NCBI GenBank assembly: GCA_963758555.1
Contig: CAVWVW010000003.1
Location: 992,001 to 1,056,000, forward strand
Direction of reading: 5' to 3'
DNA: 64,000 bases
Source: CAIUMH01 sp963758555
Lineage (GTDB): Bacteria; Actinomycetota; Acidimicrobiia; Acidimicrobiales; RAAP-2
Below the pieces are notes generated by a model, which searched no databases, was not told the DNA's origin, and saw nothing but the letters and a program-made list of their open reading frames with translations. Position numbers and translations under genes: made by a program. Of this stretch, positions 47,035-54,956 are shown piece after piece (within the stretch, counting starts at the first letter, position 1; every line of letters begins with the position of its first letter).

Positions 47035-47535
47035 CTAGAGGTAGGTGCCAGGTCGCATGACGGGGGACGGTCCCCCCTCAGGCAGGCTCTGGTTTCGCAT
47101 CTGGTCGAGCTGGGCGCGAGCCGCCATCTGCTGGGCCATCAGAGCAGCCTGGATGCCGTGGAAGAGCCCTTCGAGCCATCCGACGAGCTGGGCTTGCGCG
47201 ATCCGCAGCTCGGAGCTCGACGGCGTGTCACCCTCGAAGGGAGGGGCCATCCGAGCGAGCTCGTCGCGCAGATCTGGCGAGAGACCTGAGGAGAGCTCGA
47301 CCAAGGAGGTCTCATAGATCTCCTTGAGGCGAGTCCGGCCTGCCTCATCGAGCGGCGCGGCACGCACTTCGTCCAAGAGCTGCTTGACCATCGTGCCGAT
47401 CCGCATGACCTTGGCCGGCTGCTCGATGGCCTCTGCGGTCAGCGCCGCCTGCTCGCCTGCGTCCTCCGCCGGCGAGAAGACCTCATCGGGTGCCAACAGC
47501 TCTGCGGGGCTCGTCTCGTCGTCGCTCACATCCAT
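47035..47535 (-). CDS. Bacterial proteasome activator PafE/Bpa
   Basis: 166 residues of the ATP-independent proteasome activator family. The conserved core VMRIGTMVKQLLDEVRAAPL, LRDELARMAPPFEGD and ELRIAQAQLVGWLEGLFHGI matches closely what is known from mycobacterial Bpa, and the C-terminus ends GTYL, the variant of the GQYL/HbYX motif that docks into the 20S alpha ring. It implies a 20S proteasome elsewhere in the genome. The ATG at 47535 has GGAAGGTG upstream; a GTG six codons earlier is possible. Between the phosphodiesterase gene and dnaE. Confidence 0.93.
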   Translation of the reverse strand: MDVSDDETSPAELLAPDEVFSPAEDAGEQAALTAEAIEQPAKVMRIGTMVKQLLDEVRAAPLDEAGRTRLKEIYETSLVELSSGLSPDLRDELARMAPPFEGDTPSSSELRIAQAQLVGWLEGLFHGIQAALMAQQMAARAQLDQMRNQSLPEGGPSPVMRPGTYL

Positions 47536-47565
47536 GATGATGTCACCTTCCACATCGGTCGTGTC

Positions 47566-48666
47566 CTAACCCACCACGAGCGGCACGAGCATCTCTGCTT
47601 CTGTCAACGATCCGTGGCGACCTTTCATGCCCGCCTCACGCGGTTCCGTGGGATCAGGCACGTAGGCATCGGCGAAGGGCACCAGCGCGACGTCACCCAA
47701 GCGGCTCACGTGATCGTCGTCGACCTCTCCCAGCCAGCCGTCGTCGCAGACCTCGCGGCGGGTGCGGACCCAGCACGACTCGCCCAGCTCACTCGCCGAG
47801 CGCTCGGCCAGCTCGGCCGCCGAGCCGGGGTGGGCGTGCAGCCACCGGAACCGGCCCTCTCCGCTCATCTTGTCCACCAGCGCCAGCGTCGAACGCGACG
47901 GACTCACGGCGCTCGCACCCACGTCGACCTGGCCATGGTCGGCGGTGACGACGAGCGCCACGTCATCGGGCAGCGTCGCGCGCAGCTCGGTCACGAGCCC
48001 GTCTGCTTCGGCGATCGCAGCGCCATACGCCGCACCCAGCCCCTCGGCGTGAGCAAGCTTGTCGATGCCGTCGTGGTAAGCGAGCACCAGGGGGTGGCCC
48101 TCGGTGGCGGCTGCGCTCTCGCTGACCCAGGCGCTCTCGTCATCGACGCCGACGTACGCCGCGCCTCGCAGGTGTGCGCGGGTGAACGGGCTCGTGGCGT
48201 AAGAGCGCTTGCCCACGTAGGGCACAGGACGACCGTCGAGGACGAGCCTCGGCTCTCGGCGCTGCACCGCCTCAGGCGGGTGCAGCGCGGTGGCGTCCTT
48301 GCCGTCCACCGTCCAGCGCAGCGCTTGGAGCACGTCGCCGTGGAGATCGAAGCGGTAGCCGACCAAGCCGTGCTGCCCCGGAGCAGTCCCCGTGGTGATG
48401 CTGGTCAGCGCAGAGGCGGTGGTCGAGGGAGCAACTGAGGTGATCGGATCGAGTCGATGGGAGGCCAGCCACGGGGCGAGGGCTCTTCTCTCCTCGAGCT
48501 GGAGCTGGCCCAAGCCGTCGAGGAGCACCAGGACCACGCAGCGGGCCCCCCTCAGGGCTTCACGCAGGTCGCTGAGCGCTCCTGGGGTGGCCGGTTGCCG
48601 CACCGCCTCGATGACGTTGGTGATGGCCCGATCGTCGTAGTCGGGCACGGTGGGTTCGAGGGGCAC
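47566..48666 (-). CDS. Type I phosphodiesterase/nucleotide pyrophosphatase-family protein
   Basis: 366 residues of the alkaline phosphatase superfamily. Metal and nucleophile elements: VLVLLDGLGQLQLEE (first Asp), VAPSTTASALTSITTGTAPGQHG (nucleophilic Thr), LAYHDGIDKLAHAEG (Asp and His) and VTADHGQVDVG (Asp-His). Family enzymes hydrolyse phosphodiesters; no signal peptide is seen, so a cytoplasmic substrate is likely but unknown. The GTG at 48666 is preferred because TAGGAT lies eight bases upstream; an ATG at 48690 is in frame. Divergent from the Rrf2 gene. Confidence 0.85.
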   Translation of the reverse strand: MPLEPTVPDYDDRAITNVIEAVRQPATPGALSDLREALRGARCVVLVLLDGLGQLQLEERRALAPWLASHRLDPITSVAPSTTASALTSITTGTAPGQHGLVGYRFDLHGDVLQALRWTVDGKDATALHPPEAVQRREPRLVLDGRPVPYVGKRSYATSPFTRAHLRGAAYVGVDDESAWVSESAAATEGHPLVLAYHDGIDKLAHAEGLGAAYGAAIAEADGLVTELRATLPDDVALVVTADHGQVDVGASAVSPSRSTLALVDKMSGEGRFRWLHAHPGSAAELAERSASELGESCWVRTRREVCDDGWLGEVDDDHVSRLGDVALVPFADAYVPDPTEPREAGMKGRHGSLTEAEMLVPLVVG

Positions 48667-48674
48667 GATGGCCA

Positions 48675-48680
48675 ATCCTA
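48675..48680 (-). promoter_or_regulatory. Leaderless -10 element of the phosphodiesterase gene
   Basis: TAGGAT on the minus strand with an eight-base spacer to the GTG at 48666. Confidence 0.5.
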
Positions 48681-48709
48681 TGAGCCCCATGAAACTGCGG
48701 GTGTCCCGA

Positions 48710-48715
48710 TAGTCT
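48710..48715 (+). promoter_or_regulatory. Leaderless -10 element of the Rrf2 gene
   Basis: TAGTCT, seven-base spacer, then the ATG at 48723; no ribosome binding site. Confidence 0.6.
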
Positions 48716-48722
48716 GGGATCC

Positions 48723-49166
48723 ATGAAGGTGTCGACCCGAGGCGACTACGCCAGCCGCGCATTGCTGAGCCTGGCGCTCCACGGCGCCACGACGCAGCCG
48801 ACCTCGGTGCGGGACATCGCCGACCGCACCGGCCTGCCCCAGCCCTACCTCGAGCAGATCCTGCTCGCCTTGAAGGGAGCCGGGCTCGTCCGTTCGAAGC
48901 GAGGCGTGGGAGGCGGCTACGTGCTCGCCCGCTCACCCGACGAGATCAGCCTGGCCCAGATCGTGGCGGCCGTCGACGGGCCCATCGTGGCCGGAGACTT
49001 CGGAGAGCCCCACGAGAACGGAGCCTGCGACCATGAGGGCCAGTGCATCTTGCTCTCAGTGTGGTCTGAGCTCGGCGAGCAGATCCGAACCCAGCTCGAG
49101 GCGCTCTCGTTGGCTGACATGGTGGCTCGCTCGCTCGGCACGGCTTCTGCCGCACTCGCCACCTGA
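48723..49166 (+). CDS. Rrf2-family transcriptional regulator
   Basis: 147-residue winged-helix regulator. The N-terminal helix-turn-helix reads VSTRGDYASRALLSLALH and IADRTGLPQPYLEQILLALK, and the wing is SKRGVGGGYVLARSPDEI. The sensor region has only two cysteines, CDHEGQC, whereas IscR-type cluster sensors use three; His in CDHEGQC could complete a site. Target genes are unknown. It is followed after 163 bases by the sigma factor gene on the same strand, and no isc/suf genes are nearby. Confidence 0.9.
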   Translation: MKVSTRGDYASRALLSLALHGATTQPTSVRDIADRTGLPQPYLEQILLALKGAGLVRSKRGVGGGYVLARSPDEISLAQIVAAVDGPIVAGDFGEPHENGACDHEGQCILLSVWSELGEQIRTQLEALSLADMVARSLGTASAALAT

Positions 49167-49198
49167 GCACTGGAGGGCGAGCTTGGCCGGGCGAGCTG

Positions 49199-49314
49199 AG
49201 GGATAACTTTCTCGCTCTTGGGAATATCCCTACGGTCATGTGCGTTATGCACAGCGACTGAATATCGATCCTTGAGAGCTCCGGACCTCGGTCCCCCCGA
49301 AATTCCGGGCTTTT
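49199..49314 (+). promoter_or_regulatory. Intergenic regulatory region upstream of the sigma factor
   Basis: AT-richer than its surroundings. It holds GGGA-ATA-TCCC (49220-49230), GTGC-GTTAT-GCAC (49240-49252), a TACGGT hexamer between them (49231-49236), then GGACC-TC-GGTCC (49283-49294) and CCCG/CGGG with a CTTTT tail (49296-49314). The first two may be operators around a promoter; the last two are small leader hairpins before the GGAAGGAG ribosome site. Confidence 0.35.
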
Positions 49315-49329
49315 CTGGAAGGAGTGGTG

Positions 49330-50178
49330 ATGAGTAGCCCCCGACGTACGACCTCCACCCAAGCTGACGCCCTCGGCCTCCTGCTGCGGGACCTTGACCG
49401 TTACCCCATGCCCAACTACGACGAGCAGGTCGAGCTGGCCAAGCGCGTCGCCGACGGCGACGAGGAGGCCCGCAAGCAGATGGTGGCGGCCAACCTCCGC
49501 CTCGTGCTCCACTGGGCCCGTCGCTATCAAGACCGCGGCGTCGAGCTCGTCGACCTCGTCCAAGAGGGCACCTTCGGGCTGCTGCGGGCCGTCGAGAAGT
49601 TCGATTGGGAGCGAGGCTTCAAGTTCTCGACCTATGCCACCTGGTGGATCCGCCAGGCGCTCCAGCGCGCCGTCCAGCAGCACGGCCGGACGATCCGCAT
49701 CCCCCTCGAGGTCGGAGAGCAGCTCCAGCGCCTGGAGGCGACCACCGCTGAGCTCGTCGGGCTCTTGGGTCGTCGTCCCACCGACGCCGAGATCGAAGAG
49801 GCCACAGGCATGACCCGGGCCGAGCGAAAGAACCTCGAGGGCCTGGCTGGCGTGACCGCCAGCTTGGACCAGCCGGCGACCTCTGACTCAGCCACCGTCC
49901 TCGGTGACCTCGTCGGGGCGGACAACCACGACTGGGTCGCTGACGTCGAGCAAGACCTCGTCGACGAGCGGCTTCGCGAGGCGGTCGACGCTCTGCCGAA
50001 GATCCAGCGCCAGGTCCTGGTGCGCCGCTTCGGGCTCGACGGCACGACGCCTGCCTCGCTCCAAGACACCGCTGACGCCCTCGGGATCGGGGTGCGTCGG
50101 GTGCGGCGCGCAGAGACCGAAGGTCTCGCAGCGCTCCAGGAGAACCAGACGGTCGCCTCCATCCACGCCGAGGTCTAA
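49330..50178 (+). CDS. Group 2 RNA polymerase sigma factor
   Basis: 282 residues of the sigma-70 family. Region 1.2 (TQADALGLLLRDLDRYPMP), region 2 with DLVQEGTFGLLRAVEKFDWE and FKFSTYATWWIRQALQRAV (core binding and -10 recognition), region 3 (RPTDAEIEEATGM) and region 4 (LVRRFGLDGTTPASLQDTAD, DNA-contact helix GIGVRRVRRAE). No region 1.1, so it is an alternative, primary-like sigma. The ATG at 49330 follows GGAAGGAG at optimal distance; two in-frame GTG codons just before it overlap the ribosome site. The stop overlaps that of convergent rluD-like gene. Confidence 0.93.
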   Translation: MSSPRRTTSTQADALGLLLRDLDRYPMPNYDEQVELAKRVADGDEEARKQMVAANLRLVLHWARRYQDRGVELVDLVQEGTFGLLRAVEKFDWERGFKFSTYATWWIRQALQRAVQQHGRTIRIPLEVGEQLQRLEATTAELVGLLGRRPTDAEIEEATGMTRAERKNLEGLAGVTASLDQPATSDSATVLGDLVGADNHDWVADVEQDLVDERLREAVDALPKIQRQVLVRRFGLDGTTPASLQDTADALGIGVRRVRRAETEGLAALQENQTVASIHAEV

Positions 50179-51188
50179 GCGCCTTCGAGCCACCCGGCGG
50201 CTCGCTCGGTGAAGCCCAGAGGATCGAGGTCCTCTGGCCACCGAGCCACGAAGCCCCTCACAGCGCCCGTCGCTGGGTCCTCGAAGGCCAACCTGCCCGC
50301 GTGGAGGGCCAGGCGATCAGAGCCGAGGTCACGCTCGTTGCGCTGCCCGTAGCGAGGGTCGTTGACGATCGGGTGGCCGATGGCCGCCATGTGCACGCGG
50401 ATCTGGTGGGTGCGCCCCGTGTGCAGCGAGAGCGCCACGAGCGTCCGGGCACTCGACTTCGCTCGGTCGACGACCTCGTAGTCGGTGCGGGCAGGACGGC
50501 CATCGGCTCGGACCGTCATGCGTGTCGGCGTCGACGGTGAGCGACCGATCGGGGCTTCGATGATGCCCTGCTCGTTCTCGAGGAGTCCCTCGACGACGCC
50601 GAGGTACCGGCGACGCATGGAGCGCTCGGCGATCTGCTCGGTGAGCGAGGCGAAGCCCTGAGGGGTCCGAGCGATCACGAGGAGCCCTGAGGTGCCCTTG
50701 TCGAGTCGGTGGACCACGCCCGGGCGGTTGGCCTCACCGCAGCCCTGCGAGGGCAGCTCGGCGATCTCAGGGTACCGAGCAAGGACGCCGGCGATGAGCG
50801 TCCCCTGGGCGTTGCCCGCTCCCGGGTGGACGACCTGGTCGAAGCGCTTGTTCACGACGATGAACGAGGCTGCCTCCTCGACGACCTCGACGTCGACGGC
50901 CGCCTCCGGCTCGACGACCAGCTCATGGACCACCGGGAGCACCGCGTCGAGCAGCGAGCCCTCGCTCAGCGAGGTCGACGCCTTGGTGACCTGACGCTCG
51001 TCGACGCTGACCACCCCGTCGGCGATCATCTGGGACGCCTCAGCTCTCGAGCACCCTGTCAGCATCGAGAGCGCTCGGTCCACCCTCATCCCCTCCATGA
51101 GCGCGGGCACCGTCACCGAGAGGTGCTCGGCGTCGTGGTCGTCGCTCCGTGAAGATCTCGGGTCTTCACCGGCACTCCCCTCGCTCAC
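50175..51188 (-). CDS. RluA-family rRNA pseudouridine synthase (RluD-like)
   Basis: 337 residues. N-terminal S4 RNA-binding domain (MRVDRALSMLTGCSRAEASQ), then the catalytic domain with VVNKRFDQVVHPG, the active-site Asp in GVVHRLDKGTSGLLVIA, and HTGRTHQIRVHMAAIGHPIV. RluD modifies large-subunit rRNA helix 69; the exact sites for this protein are not certain. The GTG start overlaps the lspA stop (GTGA), the common lspA-rluD pairing. Confidence 0.94.
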   Translation of the reverse strand: MSEGSAGEDPRSSRSDDHDAEHLSVTVPALMEGMRVDRALSMLTGCSRAEASQMIADGVVSVDERQVTKASTSLSEGSLLDAVLPVVHELVVEPEAAVDVEVVEEAASFIVVNKRFDQVVHPGAGNAQGTLIAGVLARYPEIAELPSQGCGEANRPGVVHRLDKGTSGLLVIARTPQGFASLTEQIAERSMRRRYLGVVEGLLENEQGIIEAPIGRSPSTPTRMTVRADGRPARTDYEVVDRAKSSARTLVALSLHTGRTHQIRVHMAAIGHPIVNDPRYGQRNERDLGSDRLALHAGRLAFEDPATGAVRGFVARWPEDLDPLGFTERAAGWLEGA

Positions 51189-51742
51189 GTCGCCTCCTCG
51201 CTTCGCTGCTCGTCGTTCGGCTGCTCGTCGTTCGGCTGCTCGGCGATGGGGTCGTCGCCTGAGCGACCGCCCGCACTGTCGAGCAGCAATCCGATGACGA
51301 CCACGATCGCACCGATGGTGATCGCGCTGTCGGCGGCGTTGAACGTGGGCCAGTGGCTGAGGGTGATGAAGTCGACCACCCCCCCGTGGAGGTTGCGGAA
51401 GGCTCGATCCGCGATGTTGCCGATCGCACCCCCCAAGATGAGCCCGATCCCTATCTGGATCGGCAACGTGGTGGCGCGCCAGCCCACCACGCAGAGCGCG
51501 CCCACCAGCACCACGTCGAAGACGACCAAGAGGACCGTCGACGACTGGAACAGCGAGAAGGCAGAGCCCGTGTTGAACTCGAGCTGGAGGCCGAAGGGAC
51601 CAACGAGGTGGTGAGGCAGCTGAGAGAGGTGCGCCAGGGCGATCGCCTTGGTCACCTGGTCCACCAGCACCACCGCCGCAGCGATGACGATGACCAGCCA
51701 CCAGCGGCGCAGACGCCCCGCAGGTGCTGGCACGTCGCTCAA
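51185..51742 (-). CDS. lspA: Lipoprotein signal peptidase
   Basis: Membrane aspartyl protease that cleaves prolipoproteins. 185 residues with four predicted membrane helices and the two catalytic Asp motifs GNIADRAF and FNAADSAITIG; VDQVTKAI near the start and NTGSAFSL are also conserved. The C-terminus is a hydrophilic tail with a repeated EQPNDEQPNDEQ. A TTG at 51742 overlapping the upstream stop is chosen; GTG at 51733 is the alternative. Confidence 0.95.
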   Translation of the reverse strand: MSDVPAPAGRLRRWWLVIVIAAAVVLVDQVTKAIALAHLSQLPHHLVGPFGLQLEFNTGSAFSLFQSSTVLLVVFDVVLVGALCVVGWRATTLPIQIGIGLILGGAIGNIADRAFRNLHGGVVDFITLSHWPTFNAADSAITIGAIVVVIGLLLDSAGGRSGDDPIAEQPNDEQPNDEQRSEEAT

Positions 51743-52458
51743 AGGCGCGAGATCGACGGCGTCGAGCAGGTCACGTCCATGGTGGCGAAGGGACGGACCT
51801 CGAGGCGGGCCTTCGGGATCGGCTTGTGGCAGCGCTCGCAGATGCCGTAGCGCTTGGCCTTGATCCGAGCCAGCGCCTCGTTGCACTGCTCGACTTCCTC
51901 AAGCAGGTTGTTGGCCATGGTCAGGTCGCGATCACGCTCGACCGCGCTGTTCGCACCTTCACCGGACTCATCGTCGAACTGCACCTCGCGGGGCCCGTTG
52001 TCGTCCGCCACGATCTCCTGGGCCTCCGCGAGCAGCTCCTCGCGCTGGGAGAGGAAGTCCTGCTTCATCTCGTTGATGATCCCCACGATCTTGTCGATGA
52101 ACTTCTTGTCCTTGGCGTAGGGACTCTCCTTCGGAGGGGCAGGGGCGACCGCCTTGGCGGGAGCCGCCTTCTTCGCCGGTGCCTTGGTCACGGGAGCCGC
52201 CGCCTTGGCGGGAGCCGCCTTCTTCGCCGGTGCCTTGGTGACGGGAGCCGCCGCCTTGGCGGGAGCCGCCTTCGTCGCCGGTGCCTTCTTGGCCGAGACG
52301 GCCTTCTTGGCGGGAGTGGCCTTCTTCACAGGTGCTGCTTTCTTGGCAGGCGCCTTCTTGACCGGGACGGCCTTCTTGGCGGGGGTGGCCTTCTTGACGG
52401 GAGCAGCCTTCTTCACCGGCGCAGCCTTCTTCGCAGGTGCCTTCTTGGCGGGGGTCAT
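51739..52458 (-). CDS. TraR/DksA-type zinc-finger protein with Lys/Ala-rich N-terminal tail
   Basis: 239 residues in two parts. The first 105 or so are PAKKA/PVKKA repeats like histone H1 or HupS tails, encoded partly by a 51-base DNA repeat, and should bind nucleic acid. The rest is a DksA-like coiled coil (IINEMKQDFLSQREELLAEA, LEEVEQCNEALARIKAKRYG) and zinc finger CERCHKPIPKARLEVRPFAT. The second CxxC reads DVTC, so one zinc-ligand Cys is an Asp. AGGAGG precedes the ATG. Role in RNA polymerase control is inferred. Confidence 0.87.
   Translation of the reverse strand: MTPAKKAPAKKAAPVKKAAPVKKATPAKKAVPVKKAPAKKAAPVKKATPAKKAVSAKKAPATKAAPAKAAAPVTKAPAKKAAPAKAAAPVTKAPAKKAAPAKAVAPAPPKESPYAKDKKFIDKIVGIINEMKQDFLSQREELLAEAQEIVADDNGPREVQFDDESGEGANSAVERDRDLTMANNLLEEVEQCNEALARIKAKRYGICERCHKPIPKARLEVRPFATMDVTCSTPSISRL
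52151..52287 (-). repeat. 51-base tandem repeat encoding the Lys/Ala tail
   Basis: Two copies of 51 bases (52151-52201 and 52202-52252) differ at one base, and a partial third copy runs to about 52287. Each encodes 17 residues of the PAKKA-type tail; copy number may vary between strains. Confidence 0.85.
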
Positions 52459-52530
52459 TTGCTCCTCCTCTGGGACGAGATCAGCGCGAAAAGTTCTCCG
52501 CGTGAGCGCAGCACCCTACCAGTCGGGATG

Positions 52531-52549
52531 GAGGACGCAGCGCGTCCTC
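52531..52549 (-). terminator. Hairpin between divIVA and the TraR/DksA gene
   Basis: GAGGACGC-AGC-GCGTCCTC, a perfect eight-base stem with three-base loop in the 113-base gap after divIVA. No T run follows. Confidence 0.55.
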
Positions 52550-52571
52550 GGGTGCCTTGAGAAGAGGTGTT

Positions 52572-53303
52572 CTAGGACTCGGTGCCGGGCTGACGGAGGT
52601 CGAGGACCTCTGCTCCACCCTCATCCGCACCCGGGCTCGGGCTCGTCGTCGGGGGTGCGCTCGCGGGCTGGCTGGGAGCCGCACCGCTCGTCGGGCTCTG
52701 GCGCAACGCCATGATGGCCGCGCCGGGCTGCACGTTGTCTTCGATCCACTTGATCATCTCCGAGAGCGAGCTGCGCAGGCGCGTCCGCTCGGTCTCGAGC
52801 TGGCGAGCCATCTCCTCGACGTCCGAAGTGAGCTTCGACTTGAGGCCCTCGAGCCTCGAGAGGTCTGCCTTGTAGCGCTGCTCCGCCTCGGTCTGGAGGT
52901 TCTGCGCCTTCTGGTTGGCCTCTGCGACGACCTGAGCCGCCTCGGCCTCGGACTCACGCTTGGTCTGGTCCACGAAGCGCTGGGCCATCTCAAGGGTCCT
53001 CTGGAGCTCTGCGGTGGTAGCCGCCGTCGCCGCCGCGTCGGGGACTGCCTCGACGACGGGGCGCTCCTCAACCTCTGCGGGGGCGGGAGCAGCCTTCTGG
53101 GCTTCGAGCTGACCGATGCGATCAGCCGCCTGGCGCAGCCGGTCGGTCATCTGGCGCAGCTGCTCTTGGAGCGAGTCGGCTTCGACGGCCACCTTCTCCA
53201 GGTAGTCGTCGACCTCGTCGACGTCGTAGCCACGCAAGCCGAGGCGGAACTCGACCGTGCGGAGGGTCTCGAGCACAGATTTTGGAGCAGCGGGGTTGTC
53301 CAT
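52572..53303 (-). CDS. DivIVA/Wag31-like polar growth protein
   Basis: 243 residues. The N-terminal domain VLETLRTVEFRLGLRGYDVDEVDDYLEK is the DivIVA lipid-binding region with its coiled-coil start, followed by long coiled coils (LQEQLRQMTDRLRQAADRIG and beyond residue 100) and a Pro/Ser-rich C-terminus. In Actinobacteria such proteins mark the poles or septum and recruit wall synthesis. The ATG at 53303 is chosen; TAGGGT lies eight bases upstream. End of the division cluster. Confidence 0.92.
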   Translation of the reverse strand: MDNPAAPKSVLETLRTVEFRLGLRGYDVDEVDDYLEKVAVEADSLQEQLRQMTDRLRQAADRIGQLEAQKAAPAPAEVEERPVVEAVPDAAATAATTAELQRTLEMAQRFVDQTKRESEAEAAQVVAEANQKAQNLQTEAEQRYKADLSRLEGLKSKLTSDVEEMARQLETERTRLRSSLSEMIKWIEDNVQPGAAIMALRQSPTSGAAPSQPASAPPTTSPSPGADEGGAEVLDLRQPGTES

Positions 53304-53311
53304 GGGCCCAG

Positions 53312-53317
53312 ACCCTA
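53312..53317 (-). promoter_or_regulatory. Leaderless -10 element of divIVA
   Basis: TAGGGT on the minus strand with an eight-base spacer to the ATG at 53303. Confidence 0.48.
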
Positions 53318-53355
53318 CCAAACCGTCTCCGTCGTCCCGAGGAGCGATTGGAGCC

Positions 53356-53613
53356 TCAGCGGAAGAGCGGGATCACCACGATCTGCACCACCAAGAACAC
53401 GACCAGGATCGACAGGTCGAGATAGGCGCCGCCCACCCGAACGGGTCGGATCACCGAGCGGACCGGCTTGAGCACCGGCTCGGTGAGCATGGCGAGGACG
53501 CGGTTGACCCGCTCGATGCCCTCGTTGCCAGGCGGGAACCAGCTGAGGAGCGCGCGAGCGATGAGCACGAGCAGCCACAGCTCGATCAGCAACCCCAGGA
53601 AGTGCAGCATCAA
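53356..53613 (-). CDS. YggT-family membrane protein
   Basis: 85 residues with two hydrophobic segments (LGLLIELWLLVLIARALLSW and LDLSILVVFLVVQIVVIPLF) joined by the conserved EPVLKPVRSVIRPVRVGG, the YGGT family signature. Function is unknown, but it sits between sepF and divIVA as in other Gram-positive division clusters. Starts two bases after sepF. Confidence 0.9.
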   Translation of the reverse strand: MMLHFLGLLIELWLLVLIARALLSWFPPGNEGIERVNRVLAMLTEPVLKPVRSVIRPVRVGGAYLDLSILVVFLVVQIVVIPLFR

Positions 53614-53615
53614 GC

Positions 53616-54197
53616 TCAGGCGTCGGTGTTGAAGCCGCGGCTCTCGAGGCGCGCGCGCTCTTCTGCTGAGACCGTCACGTTCGACGGTGTCAGCAAGAAC
53701 ACCTGATCAGCCACACGCTCCATGTCACAGCTGAGGGCGTAGGCGATGCCGCTGCAGAAGTCGATCATGCGTCGCTGCAGGTCGCGATCGGCCTGCTGGA
53801 GGTTCACGATCACCGGGTTCGACTGACGCATGTGGTCACCGATCTCCTTGGCGTCAGAGAACCGCACCGGAGCGACGACGTAGGGACGGGCCGACTCGCT
53901 CGGCGCCATGGGCACGACCTTCGGACGGCCGCCCGGCTGGGCCGTGGCGGGTGCGCCGTCGCGGTTGACCGGGCGGATCCGTGAGACCGTTCCCATGTTG
54001 TTCGGCGGCGGACGGTCATAGCTGTCGTAGCGGTCGTCCTCGCGGTCGTACTCCGGCTCGCGAGCGTCGGGGCGCTGGGGACGAGGAGGGCTGGCGGGAC
54101 GGCTCGGAGCAGGACGACGGTCCGAGAGGTCGTCATAGTCGTCGTAGTCGTCAACCAGGCCCAGGTACGCCATGATCTTGTGAAAGGTTCCGGCCAT
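53616..54197 (-). CDS. sepF: Cell division protein SepF
   Basis: 193 residues. The N-terminal membrane-binding helix MAGTFHKIMAYLGLVDD is followed by a long acidic, Tyr/Asp/Pro-rich linker and the SepF core VVAPVRFSDAKEIGDHMRQS and VIVNLQQADRDLQRRMIDFC, FLLTPSNVTV. SepF tethers FtsZ to the membrane where FtsA is absent, as here. The ATG at 54197 begins the membrane helix. Confidence 0.95.
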   Translation of the reverse strand: MAGTFHKIMAYLGLVDDYDDYDDLSDRRPAPSRPASPPRPQRPDAREPEYDREDDRYDSYDRPPPNNMGTVSRIRPVNRDGAPATAQPGGRPKVVPMAPSESARPYVVAPVRFSDAKEIGDHMRQSNPVIVNLQQADRDLQRRMIDFCSGIAYALSCDMERVADQVFLLTPSNVTVSAEERARLESRGFNTDA

Positions 54198-54234
54198 CGC
54201 CTCGTCTTCTTCTCTCGGAGCTAGGAGGGCCGCA

Positions 54235-54247
54235 CCGCCTGAGGCGG
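54235..54247. promoter_or_regulatory. Palindrome in the sepF leader
   Basis: CCGCCT-G-AGGCGG is a perfect 13-base inverted repeat between yggS and sepF, downstream of a TAGAGT hexamer on the minus strand. It could be a leader hairpin or an operator. Confidence 0.35.
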
Positions 54248-54287
54248 CGAGGTGAATCTCTACTCTAGGCCAACCTCGGCTCAAGGG

Positions 54288-54944
54288 TCAGGCTCGCACC
54301 TGGCGCGGCCCGAACAGAGCCCTCCCGATGCGCACCATGGTTGACCCTTCGGCCACCGCCAGCTCGAGATCGTCGCTCATGCCCATGGAGCGCTCGGGGA
54401 GCTCGAGCGAGTCGGCCAAGCGGCGCGTGCGGGCGAAGGCCTCCCGTGCCTCGTCGGCGTCCCTCGGAGCGACGGTCATGAGCCCGCGCACGTCGAGCTC
54501 GAGGGATCGGGCCTGCTCGACGAGGACCGCCACCTCGTCGGGGGCTGCGCCCCCTCGAGCGTCACGGTGGGTGAAGTCCACCTGGACCATCACGCTCGCC
54601 CCGGGTGCTCGCCGGGCGATCTCTGTCGCCTCACGAGCTCGGCTCAGGCCTTGGAAGCACGCGGTCACCGGGGCGAGCCGCGCGATCTTGTTGGTCTGGA
54701 GCGCCCCGAGGAAGTGCCAGGCGGCCGGTGTGGCGTCGAGGGCAGCTGCCTTGGCGAGGAGCTCGGACGCGTAGTTCTCACCGAAGATGGTGAGCCCGGC
54801 CTCCAGGGCGACCGCCACGTCGTCGGCAGAGAACGTCTTGGACACCGCCACGACCACGACGCGCGCTGGGTCGCCCCCGGCAGCCTCGATCCGGCGATGG
54901 ACGTCAGCGAGGTTGGCGCCGACCTCGTCGGGGGTCAGCGCCAA
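54288..54944 (-). CDS. YggS-family PLP homeostasis protein
   Basis: 218 residues of the alanine-racemase-barrel family that binds pyridoxal phosphate without known catalysis. PLP lysine in VVVAVSKTFSADDV, then GENYASELLAK, WHFLGALQTNKIARLA, and GLMTVAPRD, MGMSDDLELAVAEGSTMVRI at the C-terminus. Twelve bases after ftsZ, the conserved ftsZ-ylmE-sepF order. Confidence 0.95.
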   Translation of the reverse strand: MALTPDEVGANLADVHRRIEAAGGDPARVVVVAVSKTFSADDVAVALEAGLTIFGENYASELLAKAAALDATPAAWHFLGALQTNKIARLAPVTACFQGLSRAREATEIARRAPGASVMVQVDFTHRDARGGAAPDEVAVLVEQARSLELDVRGLMTVAPRDADEAREAFARTRRLADSLELPERSMGMSDDLELAVAEGSTMVRIGRALFGPRQVRA

Positions 54945-54956
54945 GGTGACGGTCGA

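Noticed and set aside
52151..52287. CRISPR-like repeat array
   Set aside because: The 51-base units are directly adjacent with no spacers and encode a protein tail in frame.
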